From an uncultured Clostridia bacterium (GTDB lineage: Bacteria > Bacillota > Clostridia > Christensenellales > Borkfalkiaceae), in NCBI GenBank assembly GCA_944338265.1, contig CALVLO010000094.1, forward strand, positions 1 through 5,632: 5,632 nt of DNA. Reading direction: 5' to 3'. Below are positions 1 to 5,632 of this stretch, one piece after another; the stretch's first letter is position 1, and each line of letters begins with the position of its first letter. The notes beneath the pieces were generated by a model. That model ran no database searches. It saw only the letters and a list, made by a program, of their open reading frames with translations, and was not told the origin of the DNA. The position numbers and the translations under genes are program-made.

Positions 1-202
1 TCACGAGCTCGATGTTGTGCATGAGCTTTTCCACGTCCGCAAACAAGCGTCCGTTGATGCGCTGCAAAATGTAGCGCACGGTTTTGCCGTCCTTTGCCAT
101 CGTCACTTTGAAGGTATCGTTGATGTGCCCCTCGCCGTAACGTTCGCAGCTCTCATACACGCCTTCCGCGCAAAACTGTTCTACGATCTTCCTGTGATCC
201 AT
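1..202 (-). CDS. N-acetylhexosamine 1-kinase-like phosphotransferase, N-terminal fragment
   Basis: This is the first 67 codons of a gene that runs off the left edge. I translated it directly from the minus strand. The frame starts MDHRKIVEQF and contains YGEGHIND (residues 22-29), RYILQRIN (43-50) and, near the edge, LMHNIELV (60-67). The order and spacing match the N-terminus of the bifidobacterial N-acetylhexosamine 1-kinase NahK (recalled: YGDGHINTTY, RYILQQMN, LMRNVELV), an aminoglycoside/choline-kinase-fold enzyme. NahK phosphorylates GlcNAc or GalNAc at C1 using ATP. The GHIN turn and the RYILQ strand belong to the N-terminal nucleotide-binding lobe. The catalytic HxD and DxD motifs would lie beyond the window. 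The start is supported by GGGAG six bases upstream. The gene begins 12 nt after the GH3 stop codon, so it is the next gene of the same operon. Family membership is fairly firm. Substrate specificity is not, because clostridial relatives are often only annotated as generic phosphotransferases. Confidence 0.85.
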   Translation of the reverse strand, partial: MDHRKIVEQFCAEGVYESCERYGEGHINDTFKVTMAKDGKTVRYILQRINGRLFADVEKLMHNIELV

Positions 203-208
203 TGCCGT

Positions 209-213
209 CTCCC
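209..213 (-). promoter_or_regulatory. Ribosome binding site of the kinase gene
   Basis: GGGAG on the minus strand lies six bases before the ATG at 202. It fixes the kinase start. Another ATG overlapping the GH3 stop (TAATG, first base at 215) is in a different frame and lacks a site. Confidence 0.7.
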
Positions 214-214
214 A

Positions 215-2212
215 TTACAGCAGCGTAAACACGCCTTTTTCGAGCCTGATCTTTGCCGTGAGGCGAATATCCCGCGAGGAAGCGCCGATGACGATCTCGT
301 AGAGCCCATCGTCCGCGCGCCAGCCGTCCACACCCGTCGACCAATAGGCGAACGCCTTTTCCCCGAGGTCGAAGACGGCTTCCTTCTTCTCGCCCGCCTT
401 GAGCGCGAGCTTGCAAAAGTCCTTGAGTTCCTTCTCGGGGCGATAGACGAACGTCTGCACGGGGCGGATATACAACTGCACCGTCTCTTTGCCGTCCGTT
501 TTGGAGGTATTTTCAACCAAAACTCGCACCTGCACGGTGTTTTTGCTGCATTTGACCTTCAAAGCGGAATAATCGAACTGCGCATAGCTCAGCCCGTGCC
601 CGAAGGGGAACGCGACGGGAATGCCGTATGTATCGTAGTAGCGGTAGCCGACGTCCAACCCCTCCTGATAGCGCGCCACGCAGGCATCCTTATAGATGCC
701 GAAGACGGGCGTATCTTCATAGCAGAGCGGCAGGGTCTCCGAGAGCTTGCCGCTCGGGCAGACGCGCCCCGTCAGGATATCGGCAAGCGCCTCGGCGCCC
801 GCTTCGCCGCAGAAACCCGCCCAGACGATGGCGGAGACTTCATCCTGCCAAGCGCCCATATCGATGGCGCTGCCCGCAAACAGGACGACGACGGTGCGCT
901 TGTTGCGGCGGGCGACCTCCAGGATCATGTTCTCCTGCACGGAAGGCAGGCGCAGGCGCTCCCTGTCTCCGCCCTCGGACTCCAGATCTGCCCCCGTGCC
1001 CACGCACACGATGGCGACGTCGCTCTCGGCGGCATCCATAAACGCCTTGTGCGGCTTCTGGCAATTGGAGACGATGCCCGTCGTCCAGAACGCCGCCTCA
1101 TATCTGACTTCCCCGCGCATGCGCTCGCGCAGCAGGGCGGGAAGATCGAACACAGTCCCATCGACGCGCACCATCGAAGAGCCGCCGCCCGCCACGAGAC
1201 TGCAGCGCTCGGGCGCGGCAAACGATCCGCTCACCGCAACGCGCTCCTCCTTTTTGAGCGGAAGCACGCCTTCGTTTTTGAGCAGGACGATGCCCTCCTC
1301 GGCAAGGCGGCGCGCAACGGCATGACGCTCTTCCTTCGTGCGCTGCACCTTGCGCTTTTTGCGCATGGCTTCGATGCGGTACGCGAGCTCGAGCACCCGC
1401 GCGGCGCAGGCATCCACTTCCTCTTCGGAAATGCGCCCCGCCTTAAAATCTTCGACGAGCTTGTCGTAGTTCGCCTGATTGAAGGGGAACTCGATATCCA
1501 GCCCCGCTTTGCAGGCAGCCGTCCTATCGCGCACAGCCTCCCAATCGGAATACATTGCGCCGTCGAAGCCAAACTCCTCGCGCAGGATGCGGAAGCCCTT
1601 TGTGTTCTCGGAAGCGTACACGCCGTTGATGCGGTTGTAGGCGCACATGGCAGAGACGGGCTTTGCCTCGCATGCGATCTCGAAGGGCTTTAAGTAGATC
1701 TCGCGCAGCGTGCGCTCATCCACCTCGCTCGATTGCTCGAGGCGGTTATACTCCAAATTGTTCGCATAGTAATGTTTGAGGCAGGCGCCCACGTTGTGGC
1801 TCTGCAACCCCTCGATATACGCCTTTGCAAGCGTACCCGCAAGGTAAGGATCTTCGGAAAAATACTCGAAATTGCGCCCGTTCAACGGATCGCGCTTGAT
1901 GTTCACGCCCGGGGCGAGAAGAATATCGACGTCGTTTTCGATGCAGTCATCGGCGAGCGCTTCGCCCATGAGGCGGGCGCATTCCGCATTCCAGGTGTTG
2001 GCAAGGCTCTGCACGGCGGGATAGGAGATGGCGGGCACCGTTTCTACCCTTCCGTCTTCGTAGATGTTCTCCTTCCGAAGTCCGATGGGCCCGTCCGAGA
2101 CGGCGACGCGCGGAAGTTTGCCGCCGAGATCGGGCGTGTGCCAACGCCCGTCGCTGCAAATAAGGCGCAGCTTTTCCTCTGCCGAAAGATCTTTTACCGT
2201 GAGTTGTTTCAT
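215..2212 (-). CDS. GH3 family beta-glycosidase (beta-glucosidase type), cytoplasmic
   Basis: This is a complete 665-residue retaining exo-beta-glycosidase that should remove terminal beta-linked sugars from the non-reducing end. The N-terminal barrel-like domain (about 10-280) has SDGPIGLR (39-46), GRNFEYFSEDP (112-122), KHY (146-148) and MCAYN (189-193). YSDW (221-224) gives D223 as the likely nucleophile. The alpha/beta sandwich domain (about 300-545) carries ESEGGDR (411-417), with E413 the likely acid/base by analogy to the EGxDR motif of beta-glucosidases, and ends in FPFGHGLSY (535-543). A fibronectin III-like domain follows (about 550-655). No PA14 insert is present, which explains the length near the short end for this three-domain type. 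There is no signal peptide, and 17 cysteines also argue for a cytoplasmic enzyme. AGGAG six bases before the ATG supports the start. NagZ-type hexosaminidase motifs (KHFPGHG) are absent. The actual sugar could be glucose, xylose, galactose or an N-acetylhexosamine and cannot be read from sequence. Confidence 0.96.
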   Translation of the reverse strand: MKQLTVKDLSAEEKLRLICSDGRWHTPDLGGKLPRVAVSDGPIGLRKENIYEDGRVETVPAISYPAVQSLANTWNAECARLMGEALADDCIENDVDILLAPGVNIKRDPLNGRNFEYFSEDPYLAGTLAKAYIEGLQSHNVGACLKHYYANNLEYNRLEQSSEVDERTLREIYLKPFEIACEAKPVSAMCAYNRINGVYASENTKGFRILREEFGFDGAMYSDWEAVRDRTAACKAGLDIEFPFNQANYDKLVEDFKAGRISEEEVDACAARVLELAYRIEAMRKKRKVQRTKEERHAVARRLAEEGIVLLKNEGVLPLKKEERVAVSGSFAAPERCSLVAGGGSSMVRVDGTVFDLPALLRERMRGEVRYEAAFWTTGIVSNCQKPHKAFMDAAESDVAIVCVGTGADLESEGGDRERLRLPSVQENMILEVARRNKRTVVVLFAGSAIDMGAWQDEVSAIVWAGFCGEAGAEALADILTGRVCPSGKLSETLPLCYEDTPVFGIYKDACVARYQEGLDVGYRYYDTYGIPVAFPFGHGLSYAQFDYSALKVKCSKNTVQVRVLVENTSKTDGKETVQLYIRPVQTFVYRPEKELKDFCKLALKAGEKKEAVFDLGEKAFAYWSTGVDGWRADDGLYEIVIGASSRDIRLTAKIRLEKGVFTLL

Positions 2213-2218
2213 ATCGTT

Positions 2219-2223
2219 CTCCT
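2219..2223 (-). promoter_or_regulatory. Ribosome binding site of the GH3 gene
   Basis: AGGAG on the minus strand, inside AAAGGAGAACGAT, lies six bases before the ATG at 2212. It is the strongest ribosome binding site in the window. It sits in the 23-nt gap after the glutaminase-like gene. Confidence 0.8.
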
Positions 2224-2229
2224 TTTATT

Positions 2230-2249
2230 TGCGCGTTATTTGACGCGCA
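2230..2249 (-). other. Small intercistronic hairpin over a stop codon
   Basis: A perfect 7-bp inverted repeat (TGCGCGT and ACGCGCA, six-base loop TATTTG on the plus strand) spans the last codons and the TAA (2236-2238) of the glutaminase-like gene. It ends seven bases short of the GH3 ribosome binding site. No T-run follows on the minus strand, so it is not an intrinsic terminator. A role in mRNA stability, processing or translational coupling is possible. Chance is also possible, because the repeat is short and GC-rich. Confidence 0.35.
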
Positions 2250-4254
2250 TTTTATTGCTCAATTTCAAAAGCGGCGCAAAGCATCCGCCCACCACCGAAC
2301 GGTTGATGAAGTGCGCGATCTCGCCGCGGACGGTGTAATACCAATCGCCGAAGGGCACGCGTGAGGGCGTCTCTTTGAGGTAGCGGATCACGGGCGCATA
2401 CAGTGCCTCGCACTTTTTCGCATCGTCCGTGAGCGCCGCCGCCCACAAGATCCAATCGGCTTTGGTGTACGTCTCGCGCGTATCCAGCGCCACGCCGAAG
2501 CGGTTTGCCTTTTCGAGATAGTACGCCGTCTCCTGCTCGCAGACCTCCTGCCCGATGAGTTGGAAGCCGAACAGCTTATCGAAGAGAATGTTGTATTTGA
2601 CGGAGAAGGTATCCTTCTGCCCGTAGGCAAGCGGCATGATGCCCTCGCCCACCTTGCGCTTGAACCTTTCGGCAAAGGTGCGCGCTTTTTCTTCGTAGGC
2701 ATCGGCAAGCGCCTCCTTCCCGATGGCGCGGCAGATCACGGCAAAACTTTCGATCCCCGCGAGCGCCTTTAAGGAGAGGTTGACGTTCCCCGCAAGGTGC
2801 CCCGCAAAATCGTCGGTGCAGAGCTGATTTTCGGGGTCGACGCCGTACTTTTCGAGATACTTCACCCACTGTTTTAAGAGCGGGAAGTTCTTTTTTGCGA
2901 GCGACTTGTCCGCGCCTGCAAGGATGGCTGCCGCCGTCATCACGAGCATGTTGCCGCACTCCTCTACGGGCATCTGGCAATTCTTATCGTACACATTGCT
3001 CGCGGCGGGGCGGATATACAGCATCTGATTGGTGCGCGGCGAAGCCCCTGTGGAGAACATGCCGCAGCAATATTTATCCTCGCGGCTCGCCGTACCGTAC
3101 ACCTGACCCGCGCACCAAGGGTAGGTGCCGAGATCGTGCGGGGCAAAGTCGAAGTTCCAAACGGGCATCTTGGCAAAGTCGTAAATGCCCTTTAACATCG
3201 CATTGACGAGCGCGGGATTGTATAAAAGAAAGAGCGGAATGGAGGGATAGGAGACATCCACCGTGCCGATACAGCCGTTGGAATTGTTCTCCTTGGAGAG
3301 GAACAAGAGATCTCCCTTCTTGGTCTCGACGAGCTTGTGCGCCGCCACGCTCTGGCGGAGGGAGGCGCAGGCGAGCAGGTAGTAATCCTTGCCCACCTTT
3401 TCGCAGTCGGCTTTGAGCGTTTCATCGAACGCGGCGCACTTTGCAAGGATCTGATCGTGCTGCTCGCGCGAGAAATCGAGCGCATCCAAGATATTCTTCC
3501 CATCGCGGAAGAAATACCCCTTGAGCCACTCGCCGAAGTAGAAGATGGCGAGCTTCTCGTCATACGCCGTCATGAAATACCCCTTGCGGTCGGTATTTGC
3601 GGCGAGCAGGTAGCTGCGCTCGCAGTCCTTTTTGAGGTACTCGCGCTTGCCCTCCGCAACGTAGAGGTTGATGCCCGCCTCCGTGACGAACCACGCCTCC
3701 TTGGCGGCAAGGTATACATCTCCCCAATCGGGCGAGCACATATCGCTCGTATCCGAACAGAGCAGGTTGCGCCCGCGGGTGAAGTAAGCCGCCTCGTACC
3801 CCTTTTGCGGAATGACGCCGCCCACGACCCACGCGCGCTCGCCGTTGTAGCAGAACTCTTCATCGAGGATAAGCGCCACAGAGAAGTCTTCCGGCAGCTC
3901 CCCTTCCGTCACCTCGTACTCCGTATAGCAGACGGGGCAGGAGAGGATGGTGAGATCGTCCGGCAAGAGCGGAGAGATAAAGCGTACTTTCAGCGCAAAG
4001 CCCTCGCCGCGGAAGGCATAGTCGGTGGAGAAGGCAGAGACAGCGCAATCCGTCTGTTCGAGCGGAATGGCGCCATCGCGCCTGCCCATAAAGCTGTATG
4101 TTTTGCCGTTCCAGCGCACGAGCCCGTAGGCGCGCTTTTCAAGCCCCGTCCAAAAGACGGTATCCCCCGCATGGAGGTCGTCCGTCTTGGACCATACCGA
4201 AAAGAGCGGATCTACAAGCCATAAGGGATATGCAGGTAAAAGCCGTTTCGTCAT
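2236..4254 (-). CDS. Glutaminase A-like family protein (DUF4964/DUF4965 type), cytoplasmic
   Basis: This is a complete 672-residue protein. The N-terminal part (about 1-280) starts with PAYPLWLVDPLFSVWS (7-22), the usual opening of the DUF4964 segment, followed by a beta-rich region. The helical C-terminal part holds the family hallmarks: YPSIPLFLLYNP (336-347), APHDLGTYP (371-379), MPVEECGNM (428-436), ENQLCTDDFAGHL (475-487), NVNLSLKAL (490-498), KYNILFDKLFG (553-563), TKADW (597-601) and SVVGGCFAPLL (653-663 region). The family is named after fungal glutaminase A, which hydrolyses glutamine to glutamate. Many bacterial members sit beside glycosidase genes and have no proven activity. There is no signal peptide and there are 21 cysteines, so it is probably cytoplasmic, unlike the secreted fungal enzyme. 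The start is set by GAGG eight bases upstream and by the conserved N-terminus. Its neighbour 23 nt downstream is the GH3 gene. I infer a carbohydrate-related role. Glutaminase activity should not be assumed. Confidence 0.9.
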   Translation of the reverse strand: MTKRLLPAYPLWLVDPLFSVWSKTDDLHAGDTVFWTGLEKRAYGLVRWNGKTYSFMGRRDGAIPLEQTDCAVSAFSTDYAFRGEGFALKVRFISPLLPDDLTILSCPVCYTEYEVTEGELPEDFSVALILDEEFCYNGERAWVVGGVIPQKGYEAAYFTRGRNLLCSDTSDMCSPDWGDVYLAAKEAWFVTEAGINLYVAEGKREYLKKDCERSYLLAANTDRKGYFMTAYDEKLAIFYFGEWLKGYFFRDGKNILDALDFSREQHDQILAKCAAFDETLKADCEKVGKDYYLLACASLRQSVAAHKLVETKKGDLLFLSKENNSNGCIGTVDVSYPSIPLFLLYNPALVNAMLKGIYDFAKMPVWNFDFAPHDLGTYPWCAGQVYGTASREDKYCCGMFSTGASPRTNQMLYIRPAASNVYDKNCQMPVEECGNMLVMTAAAILAGADKSLAKKNFPLLKQWVKYLEKYGVDPENQLCTDDFAGHLAGNVNLSLKALAGIESFAVICRAIGKEALADAYEEKARTFAERFKRKVGEGIMPLAYGQKDTFSVKYNILFDKLFGFQLIGQEVCEQETAYYLEKANRFGVALDTRETYTKADWILWAAALTDDAKKCEALYAPVIRYLKETPSRVPFGDWYYTVRGEIAHFINRSVVGGCFAPLLKLSNKMRVK

Positions 4255-4262
4255 AACTTGAT

Positions 4263-4266
4263 CCTC
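4263..4266 (-). promoter_or_regulatory. Ribosome binding site of the glutaminase-like gene
   Basis: GAGG on the minus strand, inside ATGAGGATC, lies eight bases before the ATG at 4254. It is weaker than the AGGAG site of the GH3 gene but well placed. It agrees with the conserved N-terminus of the protein. Confidence 0.6.
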
Positions 4267-4274
4267 ATAAGAAT

Positions 4275-4336
4275 GTTGTTTTTTGCATAGAAGGGGCGGA
4301 AAACCCGCCCCTCCCGTTGCGCAAAGTTGTTTTTGC
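4275..4336 (-). repeat. 11-12 nt direct repeat flanking the intergenic hairpin
   Basis: On the plus strand GTTGTTTTTTGC (4275-4286) and GTTGTTTTTGC (4326-4336) are the same word with one T fewer in the second. In the transcript they read GCAAAAAACAAC and GCAAAAACAAC, one on each side of the GC-rich hairpin. The right copy starts directly after the stop codon of the modular protein. They could be binding sites for a regulator or RNA protein, or the trace of a small duplication. Low complexity makes chance plausible. Confidence 0.4.
4292..4312 (-). terminator. GC-rich intergenic hairpin, possible weak terminator or attenuator
   Basis: On the minus strand AGGGGCGG, loop GTTTT, CCGCCCCT form a perfect 8-bp stem with a five-base loop. 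It lies 24 nt after the stop codon of the modular protein gene and 37 nt before the glutaminase-like start. The bases after the stem are TTCTATGCAAAAAAC, so the T-tract is poor and full termination is doubtful. Partial termination or protection of the upstream mRNA end would fit. I see no convincing -35/-10 pair for a new promoter in the rest of the 82-bp gap. Confidence 0.5.
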
Positions 4337-5632
4337 TTACTCGAGCCAGACGCCCGCGACGTAGATCGCCGTTACGCCTTGATCGGAATTGACCCGCAGC
4401 CAGCCTGTATAGCCGTTTGCGAACCAAGAATTCACGTCGTACAAATCGTTTGCATCCCCATTTTGATAAGCAGGAACTTCGATCTCTACCCAAGTGTTGG
4501 CTTGTGCCGTGGCTGTCGCGGTATCGGAACCCCAATGCACCGTAGAATATCCGACTTCGCCGCCGCCTGACTTTTCAAAGTAGACGAGTATTTTTGCCGT
4601 ATATCCGCTCCGATAGAGCTCTTTATCGATCTCTGACAGGACGCGCACATTGGCATCCACGCCGCTCTGCGTACTCAATTTCACGGCGCCGTTCTGCGGC
4701 TTATCCGTGCTGCCCGGAAGGTTTTCCTGCGGCACCCACTCTGCCGATACATTCGGCTTATCGCCTTCGGTGGAAGTATCGAACTTCGCCGTTGCATCCG
4801 AGCTGAAATCGACAATCTCGATGCGCCCGGGATTTTCAAAGGTAAAGCCCGTCATCCAGATCGCAGAAATGGGATTATCGCTCGAGGTCGGCACATACGC
4901 CCAGAACGGAATGACCTGCCCCGTCGTTTCATCCATCCGCTCGACAAGTGCAGCAAGCGCGACTTCCAGCTTCACCCACTGACCGACGGCGATCTCCTGC
5001 GGCTGATAAACGCCCTCTTGACCATCCGGCACACGCCTGATCTGCAAGGTGGTACGAGTACTGCCCTGCGGCACTTCCACATACAGCCAGAAGGACATTG
5101 TCGCATAGCCCTGCTGCATATACGCTTGTACTTCTGCCTTGGAAAGCGTTCTGGCATAGACGTTCGCCCACTGCTCTTCGCTCGTTGTCTGTGCTTCAAA
5201 CTTTACGACGCGCTCGTAGCCTTCGGGCATTCCTGCGGGCGCAAGCGAACGATGGAAATAGTTATTCGTCGAGCTCTGGATATCATTTTCCGCAAAAACG
5301 ATATCCGTGCTCAGTCCGCTGTCTGCCCATACATCCTGACCTGTAAATGCACCGAGCGTATTCATGTCGATCAGTGCGGGAGTGGCTGCGGCATCTGCTT
5401 TTTCGCCGTAAATGCTTGCAATGCGGACTGCCGTAACCTTGCCGTGGGAGCCGTCGCCGCCATCTTGGATAAAGAATATACTATTCTCTGTGCCAACGCG
5501 GTCGGCAAAATGCGCCGCAGGGATACGAAGCTCTACCCAAGTATTGGTTGCAACGACAACGCGCTTCCCGTCAATATCCACATGGATGCGCACTACGTCA
5601 TCTGCCGCGATATAGATGGGAATAACGACGTT
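4337..5632 (-). CDS. Modular beta-sandwich repeat protein, C-terminal 431 residues (5' end off window)
   Basis: I do not recognise a named family. The frame is open to the right edge: 13 codons lie upstream of a GTG at 5593 with no stop, so that GTG is internal and the N-terminus is missing. The 431 visible residues hold three copies of a beta-rich module (third complete, first partial). Each has a W-V-[EK]-[LI] strand (32-35, 219-222, 381-384) and, 36-40 residues later, a closing strand of the pattern [VI]-[TS]-A-[VI] (66-69, 255-258, 420-423) followed within about eight residues by a glutamate. The aromatic-rich, acidic, strand-turn character resembles carbohydrate-binding-module-like jelly rolls, but that is inference. 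There is no cysteine at all, in contrast to the cysteine-rich downstream enzymes, which suggests an exported protein. The chain ends right after the last repeat strand (GVWLE), with no LPXTG, SLH or transmembrane anchor. It may be the tail of a large extracellular glycosidase or surface protein. Confidence 0.8.
   Translation of the reverse strand, partial: NVVIPIYIAADDVVRIHVDIDGKRVVVATNTWVELRIPAAHFADRVGTENSIFFIQDGGDGSHGKVTAVRIASIYGEKADAAATPALIDMNTLGAFTGQDVWADSGLSTDIVFAENDIQSSTNNYFHRSLAPAGMPEGYERVVKFEAQTTSEEQWANVYARTLSKAEVQAYMQQGYATMSFWLYVEVPQGSTRTTLQIRRVPDGQEGVYQPQEIAVGQWVKLEVALAALVERMDETTGQVIPFWAYVPTSSDNPISAIWMTGFTFENPGRIEIVDFSSDATAKFDTSTEGDKPNVSAEWVPQENLPGSTDKPQNGAVKLSTQSGVDANVRVLSEIDKELYRSGYTAKILVYFEKSGGGEVGYSTVHWGSDTATATAQANTWVEIEVPAYQNGDANDLYDVNSWFANGYTGWLRVNSDQGVTAIYVAGVWLE
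4340..5632 (-). repeat. Three tandem protein modules within the partial surface-type protein
   Basis: Module 1 (partial) is encoded by about 5402-5632, module 2 by about 4835-5377 and module 3 by about 4340-4822. Closing strands compared: VTAVRIASIYGE, ISAIWMTGFTFE and VTAIYVAGVWLE. Mid-module strands compared: NTWVELRIP, GQWVKLEVA and NTWVEIEVP. The anchor tryptophans are 187 and 162 residues apart. DNA identity is low, so the duplication is old or under diversifying pressure. Modules 1 and 3 are closer to each other than either is to module 2, which lacks the NT before the tryptophan and carries a longer insertion ahead of it. Confidence 0.7.

Noticed and set aside
153..416. Minus-strand open frame overlapping the GH3 end and the kinase start, including a TAATG stop/start overlap
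   Set aside because: The ATG overlapping the GH3 stop is in this Arg-rich frame and not the kinase frame. The kinase start at 202 has its own ribosome binding site and a conserved N-terminus.
17..1693. Long plus-strand open frame of 558 codons
   Set aside because: It lies antisense to the GH3 and kinase genes, whose motifs are intact. Its product is rich in Arg, His, Ala and Leu with no recognisable domain, and there is no ribosome binding site. It reflects the GC-biased third positions of the real genes.
3337..4224. Plus-strand open frame of 295 codons
   Set aside because: It is antisense to the conserved glutaminase-like gene, with no domain signature and no ribosome binding site. It is a codon-bias shadow.
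4255..4336. A separate promoter for the enzyme genes
   Set aside because: I found no -35/-10 pair with 16-18 bp spacing. The best TATGCA-like box has no partner at the right distance. Read-through from upstream is the simpler reading.
4929..5199. Minus-strand alternative frames inside the modular protein gene
   Set aside because: They are Arg/Ser/Cys-rich, low-complexity translations overlapping a frame with clear repeated protein motifs. They are shadows.
5591..5593. GTG as the start codon of the modular protein
   Set aside because: The frame stays open for 13 more codons to the window edge, with a continuing beta-strand-like sequence, and no ribosome binding site precedes the GTG. The gene is truncated by the window.

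Overview
The window reads as part of one minus-strand operon from a moderately GC-rich, probably Gram-positive, fermentative bacterium. A gut-type member of Clostridia or Christensenellales is my best guess. The grounds are the AGGAG-like ribosome binding sites, short intergenic gaps, a GH3 / glutaminase-domain / sugar-kinase gene set typical of gut Firmicutes, and no oxidative or photosynthetic genes. No 16S or other marker gene is present, so the taxonomy is an inference.

In the direction of transcription (right to left), the window opens inside a large, cysteine-free protein built of repeated beta-sandwich-like modules (4337-5632, N-terminus off the window). An 82-bp gap follows. It holds a GC-rich hairpin flanked by an 11-12 nt direct repeat, plus the ribosome binding site of the next gene. 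Next come a cytoplasmic-looking protein of the glutaminase A-like family (DUF4964/DUF4965 type, 2236-4254), a GH3 beta-glycosidase without a signal peptide (215-2212), and the first 67 codons of a kinase resembling N-acetylhexosamine 1-kinase (1-202, continuing beyond the left edge). The last three genes lie 23 and 12 nt apart, each with a good ribosome binding site, so they are almost certainly co-transcribed.

The likely working model is intracellular glycan or glycoside breakdown. The GH3 enzyme would release a terminal sugar, the glutaminase-like protein (true substrate unknown) would act on a related substrate, and the kinase would phosphorylate the freed sugar at C1 or a similar position. 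The modular protein upstream may be an extracellular binding or structural component, but its N-terminus and any catalytic part are missing. It is separated from the enzyme genes by a hairpin that could lower or process downstream transcription.

No RNA genes, insertion sequences, CRISPR arrays or phage genes were found. No gene-free stretch exceeds 82 bp. The long plus-strand open frames are antisense shadows.
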